The notes below the pieces were generated by a model. It was not told the origin of the DNA, did no database searches, and saw only the letters and a list, made by a program, of their open reading frames with translations. Shown here piece by piece: positions 6,768 to 15,337 of a stretch of 31,479 nucleotides of DNA; within the stretch, counting starts at the first letter, position 1, and the number at the start of each line of letters is the position of its first letter. A program made the position numbers and the translations under genes. This DNA comes from a virus, in the IMG/VR virus record IMGVR_UViG_3300038678_000280, positions 1 through 31,479 of that record, one strand, 5' to 3'.

Positions 6768-8354
6768 TTAACTCCCATCACAAATACCATCTGTATCTAT
6801 TGTGCATGTTAAAGTTCCATTTAAAGTAAAACATTCAGTCCATCCTGCATTATCTGTATCTCTAAACATTAAACAACCTCCACCTGAAGATGCATTAATT
6901 GTTATTCCTGTATTTGCTCCCCCATTAACATGTAATAAACTACTTGGTGTTGTTGTTCCTAATCCTATGTTGCCAGTACTTCCAATATATAATCTTCCTG
7001 AAATTGTTGTAGTTCCATCTGGAACAGTGCTAAATGTCATACTTGTTGGCATTGAATTATTGCCTACTGTTCCTAATGGATCTATATCCGCACTAAATGA
7101 TGCACCTATAATATTAGTCCCATTTGGGGCTCTACCTCTAAATGAAAACAAACCTAATGTGTCACTATTTGTGACTGAGGTTGGAGATGCAGTAGATCCT
7201 CTTGCTCTAATCAAAGATATATCTGTAGAACTTGAGCTATTATTTCTTTGAAAAAAAACATTAGTATTGTCATGTATAATTGAAAAAGGTATTAGTCCTA
7301 CATTTCCTGGTGGCTTGCCTATTGTTATTCCACTTGTAGTTCCGTCTCCGATCCCTATTGCTAAAGCTGTTTGTGGTGTTGAAGTTCCTATTCCTATATT
7401 TCCTGATGAAATAGTTGTTGCTGTTCCATCTATTCCCGTTCCAAATATAAGATTGCCAATGTTTAATGTATTTGAATCTGTTGCTATTTGGATATCTATT
7501 TCGTGCCCAATCAATATATTATTGTCGCCTGTTGTTAAATTATCTCCAACTTTATAACCTATTCCAATGTTATTATTTGCTGTTGTTGCATTAAAGAAAT
7601 TATCCGTTCCTATCCCTATGTTATTATTCCCTGTATACCCTGCTCCTGAATCTCCAATACTTATGTTGTCATCACCTGTTGAAAAAAATAAACCATTTGA
7701 TCCAAAGTTTATATTTCTATTTCCTGATACATTTGTATTTAATCCGAATTCTCCACTGTTTATATTAAAGCTTCCTGTTGTTATGTTTTCTTGCCCATTT
7801 GAACCTATGTTTATATTTTCATCTCCAGTAGTTAGGTTCTGGAAAAATGTAGCCCCAATTCCAATATTTCCATCTCCATTATTTATTGATGTTGTTCCTA
7901 TATCAATCCCAATGAAGTAGTTATCATCTGATGTTGATAAAGTTGGTTTAATAACTCCTGGTCCTAAAAAAAGTCCTTTATCATCTGTGTCTATATCAAA
8001 GACTGTTTGACTTCCAATTTTATAAACTCCTGTTGTATCAATATCCCCATCAACAGTCAGCATATTCCCTGTCGTAGTCGTTCCAATACTAACTGTATCT
8101 GTTATCTCACTAGGATGTAATGTTTGTCCTGTATCTGTCCATTCTTCGTTTCCTGCTCCTCCTGCTGTTGTTTGTATTGTTCCGTCTGGAAATGTTAAAG
8201 TGCCTTCAACAGAAAACATGTCTTCTAATGCTACCCAAGCTTTAGTTGTTCCTAATTTAGTTTGGGCTAAACAAACCCCGCAAATAACAGATAATAATAT
8301 TAATATTCCTGGGAAAATAATGAAAATTAGTTGGTCTTTTTTGTTGAAATTCAT
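6768..8354 (-). CDS. Exported repeat fibre, YadA-head-like
   Basis: The product has 528 residues. The signal peptide has a hydrophobic core at about residues 9-28 and probable cleavage after CLA. Residues about 150-310 consist of a run of short repeats around NNxIGIG and NLTTGDNNI, the left-handed beta-roll pattern seen in YadA-type trimeric adhesin heads and in some phage fibres. Motifs of the form IGLGTTTPSSLL-x-V-x-G recur at about 330 and 480. The C-terminus is Cys-containing and compact. It is likely a trimeric fibre or adhesin used for host recognition. The signal peptide suggests secretion across the inner membrane instead of cytoplasmic virion assembly. No chaperone domain is seen. 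Confidence 0.7.
   Translation of the reverse strand: MNFNKKDQLIFIIFPGILILLSVICGVCLAQTKLGTTKAWVALEDMFSVEGTLTFPDGTIQTTAGGAGNEEWTDTGQTLHPSEITDTVSIGTTTTGNMLTVDGDIDTTGVYKIGSQTVFDIDTDDKGLFLGPGVIKPTLSTSDDNYFIGIDIGTTSINNGDGNIGIGATFFQNLTTGDENINIGSNGQENITTGSFNINSGEFGLNTNVSGNRNINFGSNGLFFSTGDDNISIGDSGAGYTGNNNIGIGTDNFFNATTANNNIGIGYKVGDNLTTGDNNILIGHEIDIQIATDSNTLNIGNLIFGTGIDGTATTISSGNIGIGTSTPQTALAIGIGDGTTSGITIGKPPGNVGLIPFSIIHDNTNVFFQRNNSSSSTDISLIRARGSTASPTSVTNSDTLGLFSFRGRAPNGTNIIGASFSADIDPLGTVGNNSMPTSMTFSTVPDGTTTISGRLYIGSTGNIGLGTTTPSSLLHVNGGANTGITINASSGGGCLMFRDTDNAGWTECFTLNGTLTCTIDTDGICDGS
8240..8264 (-). repeat. 25-bp exact repeat in a shared N-terminal module (copy 2)
   Basis: This is the partner of 6674-6698, located just downstream of the signal-peptide codons of the 528-residue fibre gene. 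Confidence 0.8.
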
Positions 8355-8363
8355 TTCTTATCC

Positions 8364-8852
8364 TTATTGAAATTTCCCTGAAATGTTTACTAAATCTGTA
8401 CCTGCTGTTCCTGAACCTGATACTCCAACTCTAACAAAATCCGGTGATTCTAATATATTGATTGGCTTTGCTATTGTCATAGTCCCTGTCACTTCAATTG
8501 TTAGTATATCGTTCCATACTGTTGTTGTTCCGATTTCGCTTTCAACTCTAATAACTACAGCATCAGAACCTAATTGTGGTATGTAATATTGAAGATTTCT
8601 AACTAATACTGCATGACGTGTGATTAATGATCCTGAAGTTGTCGAAGTTCCAGAATCATTATTATAAAAAAAAGTGTTTGTTCCTGCGGGATTGAAGTCT
8701 GAGAAGAAAATTACATTTTGGCCTGGATTATTACCAGTAAAGTCTGTGATTGTTAAACCATTTTTGGTTCTTGCCTCTGCTAATGAACTGAATAAGATGA
8801 TAAAACCAATTAATAAAAACCCTATACATAAATGCCTTTTTTTTTTATTCAT
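8364..8852 (-). CDS. Exported beta-rich protein, unknown function
   Basis: The product has 162 residues. The start at 8852 is preferred to one 51 bases upstream because it overlaps the preceding stop (TAATG) and opens directly on a Sec signal peptide (MNKKKRH, long hydrophobic core, cleavage after AEA near residue 27). The mature sequence is beta-rich with many Gly, Ser and Thr. It begins TKNGLTITDFTGNNPG and ends without any recognisable motif. It sits between the other exported genes and probably contributes to the same surface structure. Confidence 0.65.
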   Translation of the reverse strand: MNKKKRHLCIGFLLIGFIILFSSLAEARTKNGLTITDFTGNNPGQNVIFFSDFNPAGTNTFFYNNDSGTSTTSGSLITRHAVLVRNLQYYIPQLGSDAVVIRVESEIGTTTVWNDILTIEVTGTMTIAKPINILESPDFVRVGVSGSGTAGTDLVNISGKFQ

Positions 8853-9352
8853 TATTTTTGTATCCAATTTGAACCATCTGAAATAATATTTAAACCATCC
8901 CACTGAGTCGTAATTGTTCCAGCTAAATCAGAATCAATGGTTTGAGTGCCTGAGGTTATCACAGTTATAGTACCTGCACTTGAATCAATTTTTATGATAT
9001 TTAATTCTCTTCCAACTTGTCCTACTGCGGTTAACAATGAGTAAGCTAATATAGCTGATGTTGTCCCTGTGAACAGCACCACTGAATGTGTTCCTACTTG
9101 AGTAGTATTAGTTCCTAACGATGTGACATTTGTTGCTATAGGCCCTAATACCATCAATGATGACGATGGTGTTGTTGTTCCCAATCCTAAATCTTGCATA
9201 ATGATTACATTTCCGTCATCAATATGCAATTTTCCTTCTACTATTAAAGTATTTCCTCTATGGTAGTTCGGCCATGATTCTGCAAAAGCCGAACTACTTA
9301 AAGAGAAAATGCCAGCAAAAACAATTAACGAAATTAATAATTTTTTACGCAT
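8852..9352 (-). CDS. Exported protein with LGLGTTTP fibre motif
   Basis: The product has 166 residues. The signal peptide is clear (MRKKLLISLIVFAG, cleavage after AFA near residue 24). The motif DLGLGTTTPSSSLMVLG (about 54-70) is the same element found in the 528-residue fibre, linking the two. The C-terminal half (TQVGTHSVVLFTGTTSAI and onward) is beta-type and ends GSNWIQK, a pattern like trimeric fibre tips. It is the first of five genes with signal peptides, directly after the small gene that follows the capsid gene. Confidence 0.7.
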   Translation of the reverse strand: MRKKLLISLIVFAGIFSLSSSAFAESWPNYHRGNTLIVEGKLHIDDGNVIIMQDLGLGTTTPSSSLMVLGPIATNVTSLGTNTTQVGTHSVVLFTGTTSAILAYSLLTAVGQVGRELNIIKIDSSAGTITVITSGTQTIDSDLAGTITTQWDGLNIISDGSNWIQK

Positions 9353-9373
9353 TAATATTTCCTTTCTTTTCCC

Positions 9374-9691
9374 TTAAAGTGCATTAATTAATTTGTCTAA
9401 TGTTGGTAATATTTTTTTTAGACTTTCTTGATCTGTTACATATTTTAAAGCTGCATATCTTAATTTATATAACTGTTTATGTATTACTGCTGCAAGAGCT
9501 AATCTTAGGTAATCCTCTACTGATAAAGACTTGTAATCCTCTTCTGTTTTTAATTCTTCAACAGATACAAAAACTTTTTGTGGCTCTTTGACCTCTTCTT
9601 GTTTTGTCTCTTCTGTAACTACTTCTGTGGCGTCTTCTACTTCTTCCTTTCTTCCTTTTTCCAAATCATTAAATTTTTTTTTATTACGCAT
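9374..9691 (-). CDS. Small acidic/helical protein after the capsid gene
   Basis: The product has 105 residues. A charged N-terminal half (Glu, Lys and Val rich, probably disordered) is followed by a helical C-terminal half (EEDYKSLSVEDYLRLALAA and onward). It lies between the major capsid gene and the exported block, where many phages encode a head-tail adaptor or a small tail assembly protein. No family is recognised. Confidence 0.6.
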   Translation of the reverse strand: MRNKKKFNDLEKGRKEEVEDATEVVTEETKQEEVKEPQKVFVSVEELKTEEDYKSLSVEDYLRLALAAVIHKQLYKLRYAALKYVTDQESLKKILPTLDKLINAL

Positions 9692-9713
9692 ATATTTTCA
9701 CCTTCCTAAATTT

Positions 9714-10673
9714 TTAGCTTATTACATTTTGAAGTAAATAACCTGAACATGCACTTGTTATTTTACTGTCAGAAATGTCAAGTGTTGCATTTACAACTTC
9801 TGATTTATTTGCTCTCTCTTCATATGTTTGTATATCTCTTCCTTTTGCCTGAAAATTATACGCAAATGAAGGGTCTTGCTTTATTGGTTCTGGTTTATCA
9901 TTTACAAATCCGATAAATACATTTTTGCCCCAAAGTCTTGCCAATGTTTCAGTCGATCCAATTAAAGAAGAAACTTGTCTGGAACCTGGCACTACTAATT
10001 TTAAGCCCCATAATGAAGGTGGGATTAATTCATCTGTCAACAAACGTGAATCTTGGTTTTTTATTAAGGCTCTGATTTGCGGACTTTGTCTAATTTTTCT
10101 CCATACCTGTATAGGTATTGATATTTTATTTGGTTCAAAACCTTCCAAAGCTACAAGTTCTCTTGCTATTTCTACGTCTCCCTCTATATCTCCGTTGATG
10201 AAATCATCCCACTGGTTATTAGGTGATGCTGACAAATCTTTAACATGTGTCGCATCGTAATTACCTGATGTTTCTATTAAAGTTGCTGCTCTTTTTTCTT
10301 TCGCTATAAGTAATAACCCTATCAAGTATTCCATTGTTGATTTACCAAGATTCAAAGCTTTATTCTTGTTTTGTTTGAATTCTCTGTTATCAATTGGTAA
10401 TTCTAATGAATGTTCTATACCTGAATAAGACTGTACAGTTGTTGTAAATCTTAATGGGGTATTTGACCTATTAGTCAAAGCTCTTGTGTCATCAATGTTA
10501 CTATTTAAATTTTCTTTGGCGAACAAGAAATAATTTCCTTGTTCGTTATCTTCTCCTACATCAACAATTGGAATTAGTTCGTCTGCTGCAAAACCGTAAT
10601 TTCCAAATTTAATTGATAACTGTTGTAATATTATGTTCGTTTTAGGAACATCACTAATACTAATGAATCCCAT
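9714..10673 (-). CDS. Major capsid protein, HK97 fold, Mu gpT-like
   Basis: The product has 319 residues, the size of Mu-type capsid proteins. The N-terminal IPIVDVGEDNEQGNYFLF, central LELPIDNRE and later WGLKLVVPG, GKNVFIGFV and the closing beta segment follow the order seen in capsid proteins of phages with DUF935 portals. It sits directly downstream of the decoration protein, which follows the protease/scaffold gene, the standard Mu-type order. It forms the icosahedral shell. Assignment is by pattern and context; a structural search would settle it. Confidence 0.75.
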   Translation of the reverse strand: MGFISISDVPKTNIILQQLSIKFGNYGFAADELIPIVDVGEDNEQGNYFLFAKENLNSNIDDTRALTNRSNTPLRFTTTVQSYSGIEHSLELPIDNREFKQNKNKALNLGKSTMEYLIGLLLIAKEKRAATLIETSGNYDATHVKDLSASPNNQWDDFINGDIEGDVEIARELVALEGFEPNKISIPIQVWRKIRQSPQIRALIKNQDSRLLTDELIPPSLWGLKLVVPGSRQVSSLIGSTETLARLWGKNVFIGFVNDKPEPIKQDPSFAYNFQAKGRDIQTYEERANKSEVVNATLDISDSKITSACSGYLLQNVIS

Positions 10674-10715
10674 AATCCTTATCTCTCTTTCTAATAAAAA
10701 TATTAATTAAATTAT

Positions 10716-11141
10716 TTAAGATGGAAATTGTATCAACATCACAAGGACCTTAATATATGCTTGATCTGTTCCCGATTCCAATGCCCTTGCTACAATAAAA
10801 TCACCAGCTGCCGGAGCCCTAACTTCTAATGAACCATTTTCCGCATCTGTTGTTGATCCTGTTTTTGCTTCTAAATAATCGCCTCTTGAAGGTGTACCTT
10901 TTACTCTTGCTATTGCTACTTGTCCGCCCACTGCGACTCTCACTGCATCTGCTGCGTTTGCATCTTCTTGCGCTATTCCTTGTATGACTGTATTTGTTGT
11001 TTCTGTTCCAGCCATAGGTTTTACTTGATTATTTGCTGTTCCGTTTAACACTGGTAATCCTCTTCTTACTTCTCTGCTTCCGTTTACTTCTGCAAGGAAA
11101 GAGCCGTTATCTTGACTTTCTGGTACTGATACTTGTGTCAT
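10716..11141 (-). CDS. DUF2190-like capsid decoration protein
   Basis: The product has 141 residues, Ala/Gly/Thr-rich beta sequence with the features of the DUF2190 head-decoration family: small repeated glycine turns, GLPV near the start, and a GDYLEAKTGSTTDAENGSLEVRA-like hairpin region close to the end. Such proteins bind the outer capsid and stabilise it. Its position between the protease/scaffold and capsid genes supports the role. Confidence 0.65.
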   Translation of the reverse strand: MTQVSVPESQDNGSFLAEVNGSREVRRGLPVLNGTANNQVKPMAGTETTNTVIQGIAQEDANAADAVRVAVGGQVAIARVKGTPSRGDYLEAKTGSTTDAENGSLEVRAPAAGDFIVARALESGTDQAYIKVLVMLIQFPS

Positions 11142-11186
11142 TTTATCCTCTTTGTTTTAATGATTATTAAAATTTATATATTAAAT

Positions 11187-12479
11187 TTATACTTTTAAAT
11201 CTCCTGCTGCTTGTAACAGGTTAAATGCTTCTTCATAGCTTATTTTATTCTTTTCTGAATATGTAAGTATTTTGTTATGTAATTTTGTTACTGGATCACC
11301 ATTAGCTGGTTGTGTTATTTCTGCGTTCATTGTTATATCTTCAGGTGCTTCTAGTGTTCTATCTTTCATTCTCTGCTGTATCATTGTCAATATTTTTAAC
11401 AATATATCATCTTCTGCATAAGTCAAATGTGGCGATACCTCTTCTATGAATGCAGGACTAAATGATTTAGCTAAACTTTTTTCTATCTTCTCTTTGTTCA
11501 TTGATTTTAATGCTGCACTTGCAACTAAAACTTTATTGTTACTTTGTTTTAAATCTTCTGATAGTTTGTCAAATTCTCCTTTACTTGTTTTGAGTTGTTC
11601 TCCAAATAATAATATTTCATCATTTGTTTTTTTCTGACCCTCCTGCAAAGTTTGAATTTCTATTTTTTGTTGTTTAATTATTTCGTCTTTATCCATATTA
11701 CTGTCTTTCTCTATTGAATTTTCTAAAATATAATGTTGTTCTTCTTCTGAATTATAAATTAATGTTAAATCTTTTAATGTTTTTATTTTAGGTATATCAG
11801 CTCCTAAAATTGCTACTGCTCTTAATGCTGGTCCGTGTGATTCTCCTTTTGAATCAATATAATCTACATAAATTTCTGATGATACTCTTTTGTATTGTCC
11901 TCCTTCTATCAAAGTTACAATTTCTTCAGGAACATTTGAAAATTCTGCTATTATTTTTTTTGTGTTATTTAATCTTTTTACATTAATTATTTCGCCAGCG
12001 TTAGGATAACCTTCTTTTTGTATTAAATTTTGTTCTTCTTCATGTCCTAATTTTATTGGTGGTCTTATTTCTTCTCTTAATTTGTAAAAATTATCGACTA
12101 TTTCATCTAAGATTTGTTCGTTTTCATTTTCAAAAACTTCTTGAAATCCTATGTTTTTTCCTTTTGATAAATTTAATTCTGCGAAATATAATGGACATCC
12201 ATATTGGATTGCTGATTCACATTTTTCTGCATATTCTAGATAATTATCTGGTTCATTATCTAATGTTAAACAAACACATGAATCACAAAAATCGCATTTT
12301 GATATTAAATCTAAATTTGTATCTTTTTCTGTTAAATTATCTATTTCAAATGGATATGTAAATTTTTTATTTTCACTATATGGAAAATAAAATATATTAT
12401 TTTTTTTGTTTATTATTTCTGGTTGTTTACTTGTAAATGATGGATATGGAAAAGGATATGTATATTTTTGTTTTGTCAT
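11187..12479 (-). CDS. Prohead protease/scaffold, Mu gpI-like
   Basis: The product has 430 residues in three parts. The N-terminal about 115 residues contain a cysteine cluster (CDFCDSCVC). A protease domain (about 125-235) has PPIKLGHEE, EFSNVPEEI, YKRVSSEIY and GPALRAVAILGADIPKI, the conserved landmarks of the Mu gpI-like family including its likely catalytic His and Ser. A helical Glu/Lys-rich scaffold region fills most of the remainder. In Mu the scaffold is also made separately from an internal start; a candidate here is MDKDEII, though its SD is weak. The Cys-rich N-terminal extension is unusual for the family. Confidence 0.75.
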   Translation of the reverse strand: MTKQKYTYPFPYPSFTSKQPEIINKKNNIFYFPYSENKKFTYPFEIDNLTEKDTNLDLISKCDFCDSCVCLTLDNEPDNYLEYAEKCESAIQYGCPLYFAELNLSKGKNIGFQEVFENENEQILDEIVDNFYKLREEIRPPIKLGHEEEQNLIQKEGYPNAGEIINVKRLNNTKKIIAEFSNVPEEIVTLIEGGQYKRVSSEIYVDYIDSKGESHGPALRAVAILGADIPKIKTLKDLTLIYNSEEEQHYILENSIEKDSNMDKDEIIKQQKIEIQTLQEGQKKTNDEILLFGEQLKTSKGEFDKLSEDLKQSNNKVLVASAALKSMNKEKIEKSLAKSFSPAFIEEVSPHLTYAEDDILLKILTMIQQRMKDRTLEAPEDITMNAEITQPANGDPVTKLHNKILTYSEKNKISYEEAFNLLQAAGDLKV

Positions 12480-12528
12480 AATATTTTGTTAATAACAAAA
12501 AAATGATTAAAAGTCTAATTAAATCTTT

Positions 12529-12909
12529 TTATTCAAACACTTCTTCTACTTCTTTTTCTTTTTCTAATTGTGTTGAAGGTCTGTATGTTTGTATTAATCT
12601 TGAATTATTTGCCATGGATTTTAAATATAAATCTAATAATACTGCCGGTTTTAATTCTTTTAAATTTACTTCATCAACGTATTCTTCTAATTTTTTTGTT
12701 AATTTTTCTATTCTTTTAATTTGTCTTAATGCTATATCTTTTAATGTTTCTTCTTTGTTTTTTACCCAACCATATTTTTTTGCCCAATCTGATATAGTTG
12801 GTAGTCTTTCTATGCCCAAGCTTTCACAAATGTGTTGGTTTTTGTCTCCGTTTAGATACATTATTTCAGCTTGGTCAATTATTTCTGTAGAATAGCCATC
12901 TCTTGCCAT
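12529..12909 (-). CDS. Helix-turn-helix protein, candidate small terminase subunit
   Basis: The product has 126 residues. The N-terminal 50 residues form a helix-turn-helix (AEIMYLNGDKNQHICESLGI, then TISDWAKKYGW), followed by a long helix (LKDIALRQIKRIEKLTKKLEE) that could oligomerise. This architecture matches small terminase subunits, which bind packaging-site DNA. Unusually it follows the portal and HAD genes instead of preceding the large terminase. A regulatory role is the alternative. Confidence 0.55.
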   Translation of the reverse strand: MARDGYSTEIIDQAEIMYLNGDKNQHICESLGIERLPTISDWAKKYGWVKNKEETLKDIALRQIKRIEKLTKKLEEYVDEVNLKELKPAVLLDLYLKSMANNSRLIQTYRPSTQLEKEKEVEEVFE

Positions 12910-12921
12910 TATTTTTTTCCT

Positions 12922-13965
12922 TTATTGGTTTTTCTTTTTCCAAAATAAGTAAGTGTTTCCACTTTCTGATAGTTTCAATTTTTTTAATATATATTTACCA
13001 TTTAAGTTCTTTGATTCCGAAAATTCTAAACTTTTCCCATTTTCTTTTATTTCTTCTTTATATTGTCCCATATCAATTAATATTTTGCTGAAGTTTTTCT
13101 TTTTAGGTTCTTTAATTACTGGATTTTCAGAAAACACCATTGCTCCAGAATTCAATCTTTTGAAGATTATTGTTTTTGCGTTTTTTATGAATTTATCTAA
13201 TTTTTCATGTTCTTTTAAGTTTTTTTGTTTTATTAATAAAGGTTTAGGACAATATTCATCATTCCTTATTAATAAAAATTCATTTTGATTTTCTTTTTTT
13301 AATTCTATTAAAACTTCTGTGTTTTCGTTTTCTTTTACTAGTAATGAAATAGTGAATTTATTACCTTCTTTTTCCTGTTGGTTAACTGTTTGATTAAATG
13401 GCCCTTCTTCATGTTTATGTATTCCTAATCCTTTGTTTTCATGATATCCGTCACTTATTTTACTATCTTCATGTGTATGGCCTGACCCTTCTCTTCCAGG
13501 CTGATGTGAATGTGGTCCTGATGGCCTTGTTAGTCCTGGGTGTAAATGGTTTCCTGCGTTTTGTTCATGTGGATGTTGATGCCTTCCATCAAGCTCTAAT
13601 TCTTGATTCATTTCTATTTCTTTTTGTTTATAGTGTCTGAAATTCTTTAAATCTTTTAATGATTGTTTCCAATCTCCATTAAATTGTATAGCTCTGTCAT
13701 CAAGATATATATTTGCAACTGGTTTATGTTCCGGAATTTTATCTACTTCTATTTCATTTTCTCTTAACCAATTTAAAATTGCTTTTCTTCCTTTTTCTGT
13801 TTTTGTTCTTGATGAAAATATTACTACTTCAAATCCTGCTTTTTTGATTTCTTTTATTGCTTCTTTTGCTCCTTTTACTGGTTCGTCTTCTATAATATCT
13901 ATATCTTTGAATGCTGTTGTCGCAGAGTGGATCACTCCGTCGAAATCTAGTGCAATTTTTATCAT
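12922..13965 (-). CDS. HAD-fold hydrolase fused to a His-rich linker and unknown C-terminal domain
   Basis: The product has 347 residues. Residues 1-115 are a HAD-superfamily domain: motif I DFDG (7-10), motif II Ser in IFSSR (about 51), Lys 81 and the DD of YLDDR (89-90), so the catalytic set looks intact for phosphoryl transfer. Residues 129-185 contain 12 histidines, mostly in HxH pairs among Gly, Pro and Ser, a likely metal-binding or flexible linker. The C-terminal 160 residues are a mixed alpha/beta region of unknown type. The gene overlaps the portal stop by 4 bp and sits inside the head cluster, so it is made with virion proteins. The fusion is not one I recognise. Confidence 0.7.
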   Translation of the reverse strand: MIKIALDFDGVIHSATTAFKDIDIIEDEPVKGAKEAIKEIKKAGFEVVIFSSRTKTEKGRKAILNWLRENEIEVDKIPEHKPVANIYLDDRAIQFNGDWKQSLKDLKNFRHYKQKEIEMNQELELDGRHQHPHEQNAGNHLHPGLTRPSGPHSHQPGREGSGHTHEDSKISDGYHENKGLGIHKHEEGPFNQTVNQQEKEGNKFTISLLVKENENTEVLIELKKENQNEFLLIRNDEYCPKPLLIKQKNLKEHEKLDKFIKNAKTIIFKRLNSGAMVFSENPVIKEPKKKNFSKILIDMGQYKEEIKENGKSLEFSESKNLNGKYILKKLKLSESGNTYLFWKKKNQ

Positions 13966-15323
13966 TCGTTACCCTCCTTTTCTTTTTTTTCTTCTTCTCT
14001 TTCTTTTTTCTTTTCTTCTCGTTCTTCTTTTCTCTCTTTTGTTTTTTCTTCTCTTTCTTCTTTTCGTTCTTGCCGTTTTTCTTCTCTTTCTTCTTCTTTT
14101 TCTTGTCGTTTTTCTTGTCTTTCTATTTCTTTCTCTTGTCGTTTTGTTTCTCTTTCTTCTTCTTCGTCTTTTTCTGGTATAGTAGTTTCTTCTGTTTCTC
14201 TTTGATTTGGGTCTGTTTTTGGTATTACAAATTCAAATATTGGTGGTAAAGGATTAGCAAAATTTAGATTTATTATTCTTTTTATTATCTGATTGTTTAT
14301 TGCTCCTTTTAATAAATCTGCTCCATCACACTTATATTCAAACCTTACGTCTGAGTGTGCTTTAGATAAAGCGTAACTCCCTTTTCTTCCTTCTTCTACT
14401 GATTGTGTTGCTCCTAGTACTAATTTTGACATTTCAGCGTTACAGACATCTATTAAGTCCCTATATGAAATGTCGCCTTGTGCTGTTTTTATGAATTCTA
14501 TACAAAATGTATCTGGCAATGTAATTCCTATTTCATTTTGTAAATCATCAAGTGCTTGTAATGCTTGATTTTGTAAATTTGAATCTGTTTCTCCTGCAGG
14601 GTATTTAATTACTGCTGTTGGAGCTCCATATCTTTCCAGGAATATACCCCAAAATTTTAGTCCTACTTCTTTTTTAAACCAATGATACCAGTAAGCTTTT
14701 TCTAGTAACGGATCACCATATGGATTTCCAAATCCTTCAAAAATCACATGAACTAATTTTTGTGCAGGAATTTCAACTTCTTCCCCTTTTTTCATATCTG
14801 TGAATAGAATTTTAAATCCTGTTTCTGGTTTTGCTTCAAATCTAAATAATTTTTGTTTATGAAAGATCAAATTATAAATGACAGTTTTACCGTCCCATCT
14901 ACCACTTACTTGTGTCTTTGTTATTATTTCATGTATTGAAAATCCTTTTGGTATTGCGTCTAATATGTTCTTAAAATGAACTGGTAAATCTCCTTTCATT
15001 TCCATTAAAACAAACCACATAAAATCTAATTGTTCTTTCGCTTCTGGTGTGTCATTGAAAGGTTTTAATATATACGGAAAGCTACAAGCTCCTATTTTTC
15101 TTGTGTTCATTATTGAATATAAATGAGGGTCTCTTGCTAGGATTTTATCATAATATTCTAGTCCTTCAAATTCCAAGACTTCATCAGGTGATCTAATATC
15201 TAAATTATATTTTGATCTTATTTTTTCATTTGTTAATATGATTTCATTTTTTTCTGTTCCTATTTTTGGTTCTATGTTTTTTGTTATTTTGTTTTTTGGT
15301 ATTGTTTTTGGTTTTGTTTTCAT
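13962..15323 (-). CDS. Portal protein, DUF935 (Mu gp29-like), with long charged helix
   Basis: The product has 453 residues. The core follows the DUF935 pattern: DPHLYSIMNTRK, IPKGFSIHEII, then NPYGDPLLEKAYWYHWFKKE, FLERYGAPTAV and GATQSVEEGRKGSYALSKAH. The portal forms the dodecameric ring for DNA entry and docks the terminase. The last 65-75 residues are almost only Glu, Lys, Arg and Gln in alternating blocks, the signature of a stable single alpha helix. Such a long charged tail is not part of the usual DUF935 portal and would project from the ring. It lies directly downstream of the large terminase. Confidence 0.8.
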   Translation of the reverse strand: MKTKPKTIPKNKITKNIEPKIGTEKNEIILTNEKIRSKYNLDIRSPDEVLEFEGLEYYDKILARDPHLYSIMNTRKIGACSFPYILKPFNDTPEAKEQLDFMWFVLMEMKGDLPVHFKNILDAIPKGFSIHEIITKTQVSGRWDGKTVIYNLIFHKQKLFRFEAKPETGFKILFTDMKKGEEVEIPAQKLVHVIFEGFGNPYGDPLLEKAYWYHWFKKEVGLKFWGIFLERYGAPTAVIKYPAGETDSNLQNQALQALDDLQNEIGITLPDTFCIEFIKTAQGDISYRDLIDVCNAEMSKLVLGATQSVEEGRKGSYALSKAHSDVRFEYKCDGADLLKGAINNQIIKRIINLNFANPLPPIFEFVIPKTDPNQRETEETTIPEKDEEEERETKRQEKEIERQEKRQEKEEEREEKRQERKEEREEKTKERKEEREEKKKEREEEKKEKEGNE

Positions 15324-15337
15324 TTTTAATATTTTTT

